Shown: piece by piece, positions 1 to 7,826 of the stretch
Layout: each line of letters opens with the position of its first letter
How positions within the stretch are numbered: the first letter of the stretch is position 1
From: Pseudomonas aegrilactucae
Lineage (GTDB): Bacteria > Pseudomonadota > Gammaproteobacteria > Pseudomonadales > Pseudomonadaceae
Direction of reading: 5' to 3'
Assembly (NCBI RefSeq): GCF_019168305.1
Contig: NZ_JAHTBI010000030.1
Span: 1-64,000 of the forward strand
DNA length: 64,000 bases
Notes under the pieces: generated by a model
What the model saw: the letters and a program-made list of their open reading frames with translations, nothing else
Told to the model about the DNA's origin: nothing
Database searches by the model: none
Program-made: the position numbers and the translations under genes

Positions 1-18
1 TGGCTTGCCAGCGAAAGG
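1..18 (-). repeat. REP-type repeat, partial at window edge
   Basis: The first 18 bases match, on the minus strand, one arm of the REP pair at 7741-7817 (shared core TTCGCTGGCAAGCCA). The element is cut by the window edge and lies just past the stop codon of the MFS gene, a usual place for REP sequences in Pseudomonas. Confidence 0.5.
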
Positions 19-38
19 CTGCATGGCAGCCCCGCTTT

Positions 39-1349
39 TTACAGTTCGGTATGCCGCGTCTCTTTCAGGCACAGCACTGCAATCACGCTCAGCACCGCCG
101 CCGCCGACACATACCCGCCAACCCAGCTCAGGCCGCCCATGGCCACCAGCTTCTGGGCAAAGAACGGCGCCGCCGACGCCCCCACGATCCCGCCCAGGTT
201 ATACGCCGCCGACGCCCCGGTATAACGCACATGCGTGGGGAACAGCTCTGGCAGCAACGCGCCCATCGGCGCAAACGTCACCCCCATCAGAAACAGCTCG
301 ATGGCCAGGAACAGCGCCACCCCCGTGGTCGACCCCGAGGTCAGCAGCGGCTCCATCAGAAAGCCCGAACCGATCGCCAGCACGCCACCGACGAGCAGTA
401 CCGGCTTGCGCCCGTACTTGTCGCTGAGCCAGGCCGACAGCGGTGTGGCCAGGGCCATGAAGACCACCGCAAAGCACAGCAGCGCCAGGAAGGTTTCACG
501 GCTGTAGCCCAGGGTCGATACGCCGTAGCTCAGCGAGAACACCGTCGAGATGTAGAACAGCGCATAGCACACCACCATCGCGGCCGCGCCCAGCAAGGTC
601 GGCAGCCAGTACTGCGAGAACAGCTCGACCACCGGCATCTTCACCCGCTCGTGGCGCGCCACGGCCTTGGCAAACACCGGCGACTCTTCGAGCTTGAGGC
701 GTACATACAGGCCCACGATCACCAGTGCGGCGCTGAGCAGGAACGGAATGCGCCAGCCCCAGTTGCGGAACTGTTCGTCGGTCAGGGTCATGGCCAGCGT
801 CAGGAACAGCCCGTTGGCCGCCAGAAAGCCGATCGAAGGGCCCAGTTGCGGGAACATACCGAACCAGGCACGTTTGCCCTTGGGCGCGTTTTCGGTGGCC
901 AGCAATGCCGCGCCACCCCATTCGCCGCCCAGCCCCAGGCCCTGGCCGAAGCGCAACAGGCACAGCAGTATCGGCGCCCAGGCACCAATGCTGTCATAAC
1001 CGGGCAGTACGCCAATCAGCGTGGTACACACGCCCATCAGCAGCAACGAGGCCACCAGCGTCGACTTGCGCCCGATGCGGTCGCCAAAGTGGCCGAACAG
1101 CGCCGAGCCCAATGGCCGTGCAAGGAAGGCGATACCGAAGGTGAGGAAGGCCGAGAGCATCTGCGCGGTGCCCGAGGTCTGCGGGAAGAACACCGGGCCG
1201 ATCACCAGGGCGGCTGCCGTGGCGTAGACGTAGAAGTCGTAGAACTCGATAGCGGTGCCGATGAAGCTGGCGGTGGCTACCTTGGCGGGTGAGTTGATGG
1301 GGGGCGCTGCAGTTTCATCATTGTTGTTATAGGTGCTGCTGGTCGTCAT
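39..1349 (-). CDS. MFS transporter, metabolite:H+ symporter (MHS) type
   Basis: A 436-residue inner-membrane carrier of the major facilitator superfamily, probably a proton symporter for an organic acid or similar metabolite; the substrate cannot be read. It shows the family loop motif GHFGDRIGRK between helices 2 and 3, its second-half counterpart WLSDKYGRKP, and about 12 hydrophobic segments, with EFYDFYVYA in helix 1 as in the proline/betaine and shikimate carriers. The ATG at 1349 is chosen because the residues upstream of it are hydrophilic, rich in Pro and Arg, and unlike the family. A purine-rich stretch (CAGGGAAA) precedes it. The gene is alone and points away from its neighbour; no regulator is adjacent. 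Confidence 0.85.
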   Translation of the reverse strand: MTTSSTYNNNDETAAPPINSPAKVATASFIGTAIEFYDFYVYATAAALVIGPVFFPQTSGTAQMLSAFLTFGIAFLARPLGSALFGHFGDRIGRKSTLVASLLLMGVCTTLIGVLPGYDSIGAWAPILLCLLRFGQGLGLGGEWGGAALLATENAPKGKRAWFGMFPQLGPSIGFLAANGLFLTLAMTLTDEQFRNWGWRIPFLLSAALVIVGLYVRLKLEESPVFAKAVARHERVKMPVVELFSQYWLPTLLGAAAMVVCYALFYISTVFSLSYGVSTLGYSRETFLALLCFAVVFMALATPLSAWLSDKYGRKPVLLVGGVLAIGSGFLMEPLLTSGSTTGVALFLAIELFLMGVTFAPMGALLPELFPTHVRYTGASAAYNLGGIVGASAAPFFAQKLVAMGGLSWVGGYVSAAAVLSVIAVLCLKETRHTEL

Positions 1350-1422
1350 GAGCGTTTCCCTGTCGAGTGCTCCGAAGGCTCTGGCACCTGCCTCAGGCGG
1401 GTGCCAGCGGGCTCGAGTATAG

Positions 1423-2646
1423 CTAGCGGGCGACGGTCCAGACCAGTATGCGACTGGCACAATTGTCCTCGGTTTCGAGGATTTCCATGCGATATCGACC
1501 CATTTTCAGGCACACCGCGCTGGCCGGGATGCTTTCCAGCGCTTCGGTCACCAGGCCGTTCAGGGTCTTGGGCCCGTCGCTGGGCAGGTGCCAGCCCAGG
1601 CTGCGGTTCAGTTCACGGATCGAGGCGTTGCCTTCGATCACGTAGCGCCCGTCGGCCTGCGGGTGGATATGCGGGTTGTCGAGGCTGTGTTCGTCTTCGA
1701 ATTCGCCGACGATCTCCTCGAGAATGTCCTCAAGGGTGACGATGCCCTGCACCTCGCCATATTCGTCGACTACCACGCCCAGGCGTCGCTGCTGCTTGTG
1801 GAAGTTGAGCAGTTGCAGTTGCAGCGGGGTGCTCTCGGGCACGAAATAAGGCTCGTAGCAGGCCGCCAGCAGGCTGGCCAGGGTCAGTTCGGCCTTGGGC
1901 AGCAGGTGGCTGATCTGGCGTGTGTTGAGGATCGCCTCGACCTGGTTTATGTCGCTGTGGAACACCGGCAGGCGCGTATGCCGGCTGATGATCAGTTGCT
2001 CGATGATGTGCTCGATCGGCTCGTCGAGGTTGATCCCGTCGACGTCGTTGCGCGGCACCAGGATGTCGTTGACCGTCACCTTGTCCAGGGCCTGCAGGCT
2101 GCCGAGCAGTTGGGTCTTGTGCTGGTTGTGCTCTTCTTCGAGCGGGTCCTGTGCGGCGCTGCCTTCGTGGCGGCTGTCGTGCTGGCTGACCGCGCTGGCC
2201 TTGCTGGCGAAGGGGCGCAGCAACAGGCGGGCGACGCCATCGAGCAGCCAGGCCAAGGGCTGCAGCAGGGTCAGTGGCACCTTGAGCAGGCTGCTGCCCA
2301 GCCCCACCAGGGCGTCTGGGTAGCGGCGTGCCAGGCGGCGCGGGATGAAGTCGGTCAGCACCAGCACGGCCACCGCCGCAGCGGCGCAGGCCAGCCAGAA
2401 GCCGCGTTCGCCGTCGTAGGCAAAACCCAGCAGCGAGGCCAGGGCGAATACCAGCAGCTTGCCCAGGGTGGCGCCCAGCACCAGCGCGCGCGGTGAAACC
2501 TGCGCAGTCGGGTGCTCGCCATTGTGGCCGTTGCGCCGCGCACCGGTCTGTTGCTGTTGAGCGGCATCCACTGCGCTGAACAGCGCCGACCACACCAGGG
2601 TCAACGCCAGTACCGCGACCTGTGGGCCTAACGGCAGAGTGTCCAT
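1423..2646 (-). CDS. CorC/HlyC-family CBS-domain membrane protein (CNNM-like)
   Basis: A 407-residue protein with hydrophobic segments in the first ~150 residues (divergent DUF21/CNNM transmembrane region), a pair of CBS domains at about 185-310 (VNDILVPRNDVDGI, HTRLPVFHSDINQVEAIL, EYGEVQGIVTLEDILEEIVG) and a C-terminal CorC/HlyC domain. The family is called hemolysin-like by habit, but is now linked to divalent cation (Mg2+/Co2+) homeostasis; that role is inferred here. A polar Gln/Arg-rich insertion (residues ~30-46) follows the first helix. It starts 10 bp after the stop of the CcsA-like gene, so the two are probably cotranscribed. In other Pseudomonas this pair also sits divergently from ffh. 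Confidence 0.85.
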   Translation of the reverse strand: MDTLPLGPQVAVLALTLVWSALFSAVDAAQQQQTGARRNGHNGEHPTAQVSPRALVLGATLGKLLVFALASLLGFAYDGERGFWLACAAAAVAVLVLTDFIPRRLARRYPDALVGLGSSLLKVPLTLLQPLAWLLDGVARLLLRPFASKASAVSQHDSRHEGSAAQDPLEEEHNQHKTQLLGSLQALDKVTVNDILVPRNDVDGINLDEPIEHIIEQLIISRHTRLPVFHSDINQVEAILNTRQISHLLPKAELTLASLLAACYEPYFVPESTPLQLQLLNFHKQQRRLGVVVDEYGEVQGIVTLEDILEEIVGEFEDEHSLDNPHIHPQADGRYVIEGNASIRELNRSLGWHLPSDGPKTLNGLVTEALESIPASAVCLKMGRYRMEILETEDNCASRILVWTVAR

Positions 2647-2656
2647 AAACCGCCTG

Positions 2657-3469
2657 TCAGATATGCAGAATGAATTCGCGCACCAGCTTGCTGCCGAAGT
2701 ACGCCAGCATCAGCAGGCAGAAACCGGCCAGGGTCCAGCGGATCGCCTTGTGTCCGCGCCACCCCAGGCGGGTGCGGCCCCACAACAGCACGCTGAACAC
2801 CACCCAGGCCACGCAGGCGAGCAGGGTCTTGTGCACCAGGTGCTGGGCAAACAGGTTGTCCAGGAACAGCCAGCCGGAAATCAGCGACAGCGACAGCAGC
2901 ACCCAGCCGGCCCAGAGAAAGCCGAACAGCAGGCTTTCCATGGTTTGCAGCGGCGGAAAGTTGCGGATCATGCCCGACGGGTGCTTGTGCTTGAGCTGGT
3001 GATCCTGCACCAGCAGCAGCAAGGACTGGAACACCGCGATGGTGAACAGCCCATAGGCCAGGATCGACAGCAGGATATGCGCCAGGATGCCCGGCTCTTC
3101 GTTGATCAGCGGCACCGTGCCCGAGGGCGCGAACTGCGCGATCAGCGCTGTCAGCAGGCCCAGCGGGAACAGCAGCAGCAACAGGTTCTCCACCGGAATG
3201 CGCAAGGTGGCAAGCAGGGTCAGGGCTATCACTGCCGTGGCGATCAGGCTGGCGGCGCTGAAGAAGTCCAGGCTCAGGCCCAGAGGCGTGAGCAACTGCC
3301 AGAACAGTGCGGTGCCCTGGGCAATCACGGCGAATGCACCGAGTACGCCGAGCAGCCGTTTGTCGGCCTTGGTGCCTCGGGCCAGGCGTGTGCCTTGATA
3401 GAAAATCGCGGCGGCGTACAGGCAGGCGGCGATCAGATTGGGTAGCAAGCTGGGTGACAAGGGGAGCAT
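2657..3469 (-). CDS. CcsA/YpjD-like cytochrome c assembly family membrane protein
   Basis: A 270-residue, almost wholly hydrophobic protein with about eight membrane segments. It resembles the cytochrome c assembly (CcsA/ResC) family, and more exactly the YpjD subgroup found next to ffh in gamma-proteobacteria. Family members handle haem, but the role of YpjD proteins is not settled. The ATG at 3469 begins MLPLSPSLLPNLIAA. Reading upstream to 4645 in this frame would run antisense through ffh with no homology, so that extension is rejected. It is divergent from ffh, with 196 bp between the two starts. Confidence 0.8.
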   Translation of the reverse strand: MLPLSPSLLPNLIAACLYAAAIFYQGTRLARGTKADKRLLGVLGAFAVIAQGTALFWQLLTPLGLSLDFFSAASLIATAVIALTLLATLRIPVENLLLLLFPLGLLTALIAQFAPSGTVPLINEEPGILAHILLSILAYGLFTIAVFQSLLLLVQDHQLKHKHPSGMIRNFPPLQTMESLLFGFLWAGWVLLSLSLISGWLFLDNLFAQHLVHKTLLACVAWVVFSVLLWGRTRLGWRGHKAIRWTLAGFCLLMLAYFGSKLVREFILHI

Positions 3470-3574
3470 AAGTCCTGTTAGGCAAGCCCGAAAGGTCCTG
3501 AGTTTGGCATAGAACGCGCCTGCCAAGGAAGACTGCCGGCCGACGCCATGGTGTGCGCGTGCGCGAGTCTTCGC

Positions 3575-3580
3575 TATAAT
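3575..3580 (+). promoter_or_regulatory. Candidate -10 box for ffh
   Basis: A perfect TATAAT stands 86 bp before the ffh start codon in the ffh/ypjD divergent region. No good -35 was found at 16-18 bp upstream, so support is the -10 alone. Confidence 0.4.
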
Positions 3581-3665
3581 CGCCGGCCTGCCCTTGCCCA
3601 AGGCTGGCCGAATGCGCCAGGGGCAGCTGATAAACCTCGGTTCTACAGAGCCTGAAAGGATCCCC

Positions 3666-5042
3666 ATGTTTGAAAACCTGACCGACCGTCTGTCACAGAC
3701 GCTGCGCCATGTCACCGGTAAAGCCAAGCTCACCGAGGACAATATTAAAGACACCCTGCGCGAAGTGCGCATGGCGTTGCTCGAGGCCGACGTCGCCCTG
3801 CCGGTGGTCAAGGATTTCGTCAACAAGGTCAAGGACCGCGCGGTCGGCACCGAGGTGTCGCGCAGCCTGACGCCGGGCCAGGCGTTCGTGAAGATCGTCC
3901 AGGCCGAGCTCGAAGAGCTGATGGGCGCAGCCAACGAAGACCTCGCGCTCACTACCACGCCGCCTGCGGTGGTGCTGATGGCTGGCCTGCAGGGTGCGGG
4001 CAAGACCACCACGGTCGGCAAGCTGGCGCGCTTCCTCAAGGAGCGCAAGAAGAAGAGCGTGATGGTGGTGTCGGCCGACGTGTACCGTCCGGCGGCGATC
4101 AAGCAGCTCGAAACCCTGGCCAATGACATCGGCGTGACCTTCTTCCCGTCGGACATCAGCCAGAAGCCGGTGGCCATCGCCGAAGCGGCGATCCGCGAGG
4201 CCAGGCTCAAGTTCATCGATGTGGTCATCGTCGACACCGCCGGTCGCTTGCACATCGACGCCGAGATGATGGGCGAGATCAAGCAGCTGCACGCTGCGGT
4301 CAAGCCGATCGAAACCCTGTTCGTGGTCGATGCCATGACCGGCCAGGACGCGGCCAACACCGCCAAGGCGTTCGGTGAAGCGCTGCCGCTGACCGGCGTG
4401 ATCCTGACCAAGGTCGACGGCGACGCCCGCGGCGGTGCCGCGCTGTCGGTGCGCGCCATCACCGGCAAGCCGATCAAGTTCATCGGCATGGGCGAGAAGA
4501 GCGAAGCGCTCGAGCCGTTCCACCCCGACCGTATCGCCTCGCGGATCCTGGGCATGGGTGACGTGCTCAGCCTGATCGAGCAGGCCGAGCAGACCCTGGA
4601 CAAGGAAAAGGCCGACAAACTGGCCAAGAAGCTGAAGAAGGGCAAGGGTTTCGACCTGGAAGACTTCCGCGATCAGCTGCAACAGATGAAGAACATGGGC
4701 GGCCTGAGCGGCCTGATGGACAAGATGCCGAGCATCGGCGGCGTCAACCTGTCGCAGATGGGCAGCGCCCAGGGCGCGGCAGAGAAGCAGTTCAAGCAGA
4801 TGGAGGCGATCATCAATTCGATGACCCCGGCCGAGCGCCGCGACCCCGAGCTGATCAGCGGTTCGCGCAAGCGCCGCATCGCCATGGGGTCGGGCACCCA
4901 GGTGCAGGACATCGGCCGCTTGATTAAGCAGCACAAGCAGATGCAGAAGATGATGAAGAAGTTTTCCACCAAGGGCGGCATGTCGAAAATGATGCGCGGC
5001 CTTGGCGGCATGATGCCTGGCGGCGGCATGCCGAAGCTGTAA
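3666..5042 (+). CDS. ffh: Signal recognition particle protein Ffh (SRP54)
   Basis: A 458-residue SRP GTPase that binds 4.5S RNA and signal peptides of nascent membrane proteins and hands them to FtsY. Domains in order: N helical bundle (1-~90), G domain with P-loop GLQGAGKTTTVGKLA, DTAGRLHID and TKVDGDARGG, then a Met-rich M domain with the RNA-binding SGSRKRRIAMGSGT and a Gly/Met tail. Length matches E. coli Ffh. The ATG at 3666 follows an AAGGA-type ribosome site; the reading frame is open further upstream but unlike the family. It lies just before rpsP as in other gamma-proteobacteria, with 237 bp between. Confidence 0.98.
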   Translation: MFENLTDRLSQTLRHVTGKAKLTEDNIKDTLREVRMALLEADVALPVVKDFVNKVKDRAVGTEVSRSLTPGQAFVKIVQAELEELMGAANEDLALTTTPPAVVLMAGLQGAGKTTTVGKLARFLKERKKKSVMVVSADVYRPAAIKQLETLANDIGVTFFPSDISQKPVAIAEAAIREARLKFIDVVIVDTAGRLHIDAEMMGEIKQLHAAVKPIETLFVVDAMTGQDAANTAKAFGEALPLTGVILTKVDGDARGGAALSVRAITGKPIKFIGMGEKSEALEPFHPDRIASRILGMGDVLSLIEQAEQTLDKEKADKLAKKLKKGKGFDLEDFRDQLQQMKNMGGLSGLMDKMPSIGGVNLSQMGSAQGAAEKQFKQMEAIINSMTPAERRDPELISGSRKRRIAMGSGTQVQDIGRLIKQHKQMQKMMKKFSTKGGMSKMMRGLGGMMPGGGMPKL

Positions 5043-5057
5043 CGCTATTCAGGTGGG

Positions 5058-5098
5058 CGCCCCCGTGGGGCGTCGGCCGGAACCCCGCCACTGGCGGG
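5058..5098 (+). terminator. Two hairpins after ffh, no T-tract
   Basis: Two GC hairpins follow the ffh stop: CGCCCC-CGT-GGGGCG (5058-5072) and CCCGCC-ACT-GGCGGG (5084-5098). Neither is followed by a T-run, so they may act as a weak terminator or as 3' stabilisers; a REP-like origin is also possible. Confidence 0.35.
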
Positions 5099-5177
5099 AC
5101 CCGTGCTGCTCGCTATACAGGCAGGCAGCTCATTCGCAAATCAGCAGGGCGGCTTGTCGCTCGCCGTGAAAAGGCAT

Positions 5178-5206
5178 TTGCAAAAGTCCGTGTATTCCTT
5201 GAGAAT
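5178..5206 (+). promoter_or_regulatory. Candidate sigma-70 promoter for the rpsP operon
   Basis: TTGCAA (5178-5183), a 17-bp spacer and GAGAAT (5201-5206) stand about 75 bp upstream of rpsP, in the gap separating ffh from the ribosomal operon. The -35 is good; the -10 differs from consensus at two positions. Confidence 0.4.
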
Positions 5207-5279
5207 ATGCGGCCTTTCGGGCACCCGTGTGCCCGCTGTGCATTATGATTTGCAGCACCGACTACAGGAACGATGTTCT

Positions 5280-5531
5280 ATGCTAACCATCCGTCTTGCC
5301 CGTGGCGGCTCCAAAAAGCGCCCATTTTACACCCTGACCGTGACCGACTCGCGTAACCCGGTTACCGGTTCGCACATCGAGCAGGTTGGTTTCTTCAACC
5401 CTATCGCTCGTGGCCAGGAAGTTCGCCTGTCCGTCAAGGAAGATCGCGTTGCTCACTGGCTGAGCGTTGGCGCACAGCCGTCTGAGCGCGTTGCTCAGCT
5501 GCTGAAGGAAGCTGCCAAGGCTGCCGCCTGA
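5280..5531 (+). CDS. rpsP: 30S ribosomal protein S16
   Basis: An 83-residue S16 protein ([17 protein letters not shown], then the conserved [13 protein letters not shown] segment read here as IEQVGFFNP), a small-subunit assembly protein. The ATG at 5280 gives the usual family N-terminus and length; the open frame upstream to 5103 is not family-like. It is first in the operon rpsP-rimM-trmD-rplS, with only 5 bp to rimM, so S16 synthesis is coupled to its own assembly factor. Confidence 0.98.
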   Translation: MLTIRLARGGSKKRPFYTLTVTDSRNPVTGSHIEQVGFFNPIARGQEVRLSVKEDRVAHWLSVGAQPSERVAQLLKEAAKAAA

Positions 5532-5536
5532 ACAGT

Positions 5537-6073
5537 ATGAACGCGACGCCAGAAAATGCAGATGACCTGATCGTCATCGGCAAGATTTTTTCGGTTCACG
5601 GCGTTCGCGGCGAGGTGAAGGTGTACTCCTTTACCGATCCGATTGAAAACCTGTTGGATTACCGCAACTGGACGCTCAAGCGCGAAGGTGTGGTCAAGCA
5701 GGTCGAGCTGGTCAGCGGCCGTTCCAACAAAAAGGAACTGGTTGCCAAGCTCAAAGGCCTCGACGATCGCGATGAAGCCCGTCTTCTGAGCGGTTACGAG
5801 ATTTGCATCTCGCGAAGCCTTTTGCCCGACCTGACCGAAGACGAGTACTACTGGTACCAGTTGGTAGGTCTGAACGTCATCAACCAGGACGAACAGCTGT
5901 TCGGCACGGTTGATCACCTGTTGGAGACCGGCGCGAACGATGTAATGGTGGTCAAGCCCTGCGCGGGCAGTCTGGATGATCGTGAACGCCTGTTGCCCTA
6001 TACCGGGCAATGCGTGTTGAAGGTCGACCTGGCTGCAGGCGAGATGCGGGTCGAATGGGACGCGGACTTCTAA
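5537..6073 (+). CDS. rimM: 16S rRNA processing/ribosome maturation factor RimM
   Basis: A 178-residue RimM that helps mature the 30S head by binding S19. The N-terminal RimM barrel has VIGKIFSVHGVRGEVKVYSF; the C-terminal PRC-barrel has EDEYYWYQLVGLNVIN and ETGANDVMVV. Length is typical. It sits between rpsP and trmD, 3 bp before the trmD start, consistent with translational coupling in one transcript. Confidence 0.97.
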   Translation: MNATPENADDLIVIGKIFSVHGVRGEVKVYSFTDPIENLLDYRNWTLKREGVVKQVELVSGRSNKKELVAKLKGLDDRDEARLLSGYEICISRSLLPDLTEDEYYWYQLVGLNVINQDEQLFGTVDHLLETGANDVMVVKPCAGSLDDRERLLPYTGQCVLKVDLAAGEMRVEWDADF

Positions 6074-6076
6074 GCG

Positions 6077-6829
6077 ATGGCGAGCCTTCGTGTCGAAGTC
6101 ATCACGCTGTTCCCCGAGATGTTCTCGGCCATCAGTGAGTACGGCATTACCAGCCGCGCGGTAAAGCAGGGGTTGTTGCAACTGACCTGCCATAACCCGC
6201 GGGACTACACCACAGATCGCCACCATACCGTGGATGATCGGCCGTTTGGCGGTGGTCCGGGCATGGTGATGAAGATCAAGCCCCTCGAGGATGCTCTGGT
6301 TCAGGCCAGGCAGGCAGCAGGGGAAGCGGCGAAGGTGATCTACCTGTCGCCACAAGGCCGTCAGCTGAATCAGTCGGCGGTACGCGAGCTGGCGAATGCA
6401 GAGTCGTTGATTCTCATCGCAGGTCGTTATGAAGGCATTGACGAGCGGTTCATTCAGGCTCATGTCGATGAAGAGTGGTCGATTGGCGACTATGTATTGT
6501 CTGGCGGTGAGCTGCCGGCAATGGTGCTGATCGATGCGGTTACACGGCTGCTGCCCGGAGCTTTAGGGCATGCAGACTCGGCGCAGGAAGATTCCTTCAC
6601 CGATGGTCTGCTTGATTGCCCGCACTACACCCGACCGGAGGTGTATGCGGATCAGCGTGTTCCCGACGTGTTGCTCAGTGGCAACCATGCACACATCCGG
6701 CGCTGGCGTTTACAGCAGTCCCTTGGGCGGACCTATGAACGACGCGTCGATCTTCTGGAAAGTCGCTCACTTTCTGGAGAAGAGAAGAAGCTGCTCGAGG
6801 AGTATCTCCGAGAGCGGGACGATAGTTAA
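6077..6829 (+). CDS. trmD: tRNA (guanosine(37)-N1)-methyltransferase TrmD
   Basis: A 250-residue SPOUT-class methyltransferase that makes m1G37 in tRNAs and so guards against +1 frameshifting. Visible signatures are [11 protein letters not shown] at the start, [14 protein letters not shown], the AdoMet trefoil-knot segments [13 protein letters not shown] and [18 protein letters not shown], and the conserved [17 protein letters not shown]. It follows rimM at 3 bp; rplS begins 42 bp later. Confidence 0.98.
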   Translation: MASLRVEVITLFPEMFSAISEYGITSRAVKQGLLQLTCHNPRDYTTDRHHTVDDRPFGGGPGMVMKIKPLEDALVQARQAAGEAAKVIYLSPQGRQLNQSAVRELANAESLILIAGRYEGIDERFIQAHVDEEWSIGDYVLSGGELPAMVLIDAVTRLLPGALGHADSAQEDSFTDGLLDCPHYTRPEVYADQRVPDVLLSGNHAHIRRWRLQQSLGRTYERRVDLLESRSLSGEEKKLLEEYLRERDDS

Positions 6830-6871
6830 CGTATCGATGGTAGGTCCGACGATCTACCTTAGGAGCACAGC

Positions 6872-7222
6872 ATGACCAACAAAATCATTCTGCAACTCGA
6901 AGCCGAGCAGATGACCAAAGAGATCCCGACCTTTGCCCCAGGCGACACCGTTGTCGTTCAGGTGAAAGTGAAGGAAGGCGACCGTTCGCGTCTGCAGGCG
7001 TTCGAAGGTGTTGTTATCGCCAAGCGTAACCGTGGTGTGAACAGTGCTTTCACTGTTCGTAAAATCTCCAACGGTGTTGGCGTAGAGCGTACTTTCCAGA
7101 CCTACAGCCCGCAGATCGACAGCCTGGCCGTGAAACGTCGTGGTGACGTGCGCAAAGCCAAGCTGTACTACCTGCGCGACCTGTCCGGCAAAGCCGCTCG
7201 CATCAAGGAAAAACTGGCCTGA
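6872..7222 (+). CDS. rplS: 50S ribosomal protein L19
   Basis: A 116-residue L19 with the family signature [32 protein letters not shown] and a basic C-terminus. L19 lies at the 30S-50S interface. An AGGAG ribosome site stands 8 bp before the ATG. It is the last gene of the rpsP operon and is followed by a strong terminator. Confidence 0.98.
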   Translation: MTNKIILQLEAEQMTKEIPTFAPGDTVVVQVKVKEGDRSRLQAFEGVVIAKRNRGVNSAFTVRKISNGVGVERTFQTYSPQIDSLAVKRRGDVRKAKLYYLRDLSGKAARIKEKLA

Positions 7223-7265
7223 GGCTGGTTTGACCGGCGGGCACGGGACCGCCATGCGAAATGAA

Positions 7266-7288
7266 AGCAGCCTTCGGGCTGCTTTTTT
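7266..7288 (+). terminator. Intrinsic terminator of the rpsP-rplS operon
   Basis: AGCAGCC-TTC-GGGCTGCT forms a 7-bp stem followed by TTTTTT, starting 43 bp after the rplS stop. Confidence 0.9.
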
Positions 7289-7318
7289 GTTGTCCGCTAT
7301 TTGTGTTGCAGAGATCTC

Positions 7319-7726
7319 ATGAGCCCTAGAGAGCAAGAAATCCAGCGCCGCACCGAGCTGTCGGTGACCCGCGTGACCAAGGCGGTGTTTCCGTCGACCA
7401 CCAACCACCACAACACCCTGTTCGGCGGCACGGCGCTGGCATGGATGGATGAAGTGTCGTTCATTGCCGCCACACGGTTCTGCCGCTTGCCGCTGGTGAC
7501 GGTGTCGACCGACCGTATCGACTTCAAGCACCCGATCGCGGCGGGCTCGATCGTCGAGCTGGTGGGCACCGTGGTGAAGGTGGGCACTACCAGCCTCAAG
7601 GTCGAGGTGGAGGTGTTTGTCGAAAGCATGAGCTGTGACAGCCGCGAGAAGGCTATTCACGGGTTGTTCAGCTTCGTTGCGATCGACGAGGACAAGCGGC
7701 CGGTGCCGGTGTTGCCCGGCTTCTGA
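7319..7726 (+). CDS. Acyl-CoA thioesterase, hotdog fold (YciA-like)
   Basis: A 135-residue single-hotdog thioesterase expected to hydrolyse acyl-CoAs to free acid and CoA. It shows the family motif NHHNTLFGGTALAWMDE with the catalytic acidic residue, then VTVSTDRIDFKHPI. E. coli YciA is the nearest described relative known to me. The ATG at 7319 (MSPREQEIQRR) is preferred over a TTG 18 bp upstream. The gene stands between the rplS terminator and a REP pair, so it is probably a single transcription unit. Confidence 0.85.
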   Translation: MSPREQEIQRRTELSVTRVTKAVFPSTTNHHNTLFGGTALAWMDEVSFIAATRFCRLPLVTVSTDRIDFKHPIAAGSIVELVGTVVKVGTTSLKVEVEVFVESMSCDSREKAIHGLFSFVAIDEDKRPVPVLPGF

Positions 7727-7740
7727 GCGGTGTCGCAGCG

Positions 7741-7817
7741 TTCGCCGGCAAGGCCGGCTTCTACAGGATCTGGGAGCACCACAGATGCTTGTGGGAGCTG
7801 GCTTGCCAGCGAAGGGG
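7741..7817. repeat. REP pair in inverted orientation (BIME-like)
   Basis: Two copies of the same ~26-bp palindromic unit face each other: TTCGCCGGCAAGGCCGGCTT at 7741-7760 and, on the other strand, a copy reading TTCGCTGGCAAGCCAGCTCC ending near 7792. Each has its own inner stem. They lie between two convergent genes, where such elements can stabilise or end transcripts. Related copies occur at 1-18 and 36729-36757. Confidence 0.75.
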
Positions 7818-7826
7818 GCGACGCGG

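Noticed and set aside
2657..4645. A 662-residue minus-strand reading frame covering ffh antisense and the CcsA-like gene
   Set aside because: Only the last 270 residues resemble a protein family; the rest is antisense to ffh, a common effect of high-GC codon bias.
7741..7817. Short palindromic repeats as a possible CRISPR array
   Set aside because: Only two copies, facing each other, with no regular spacers or cas genes; they fit REP elements.
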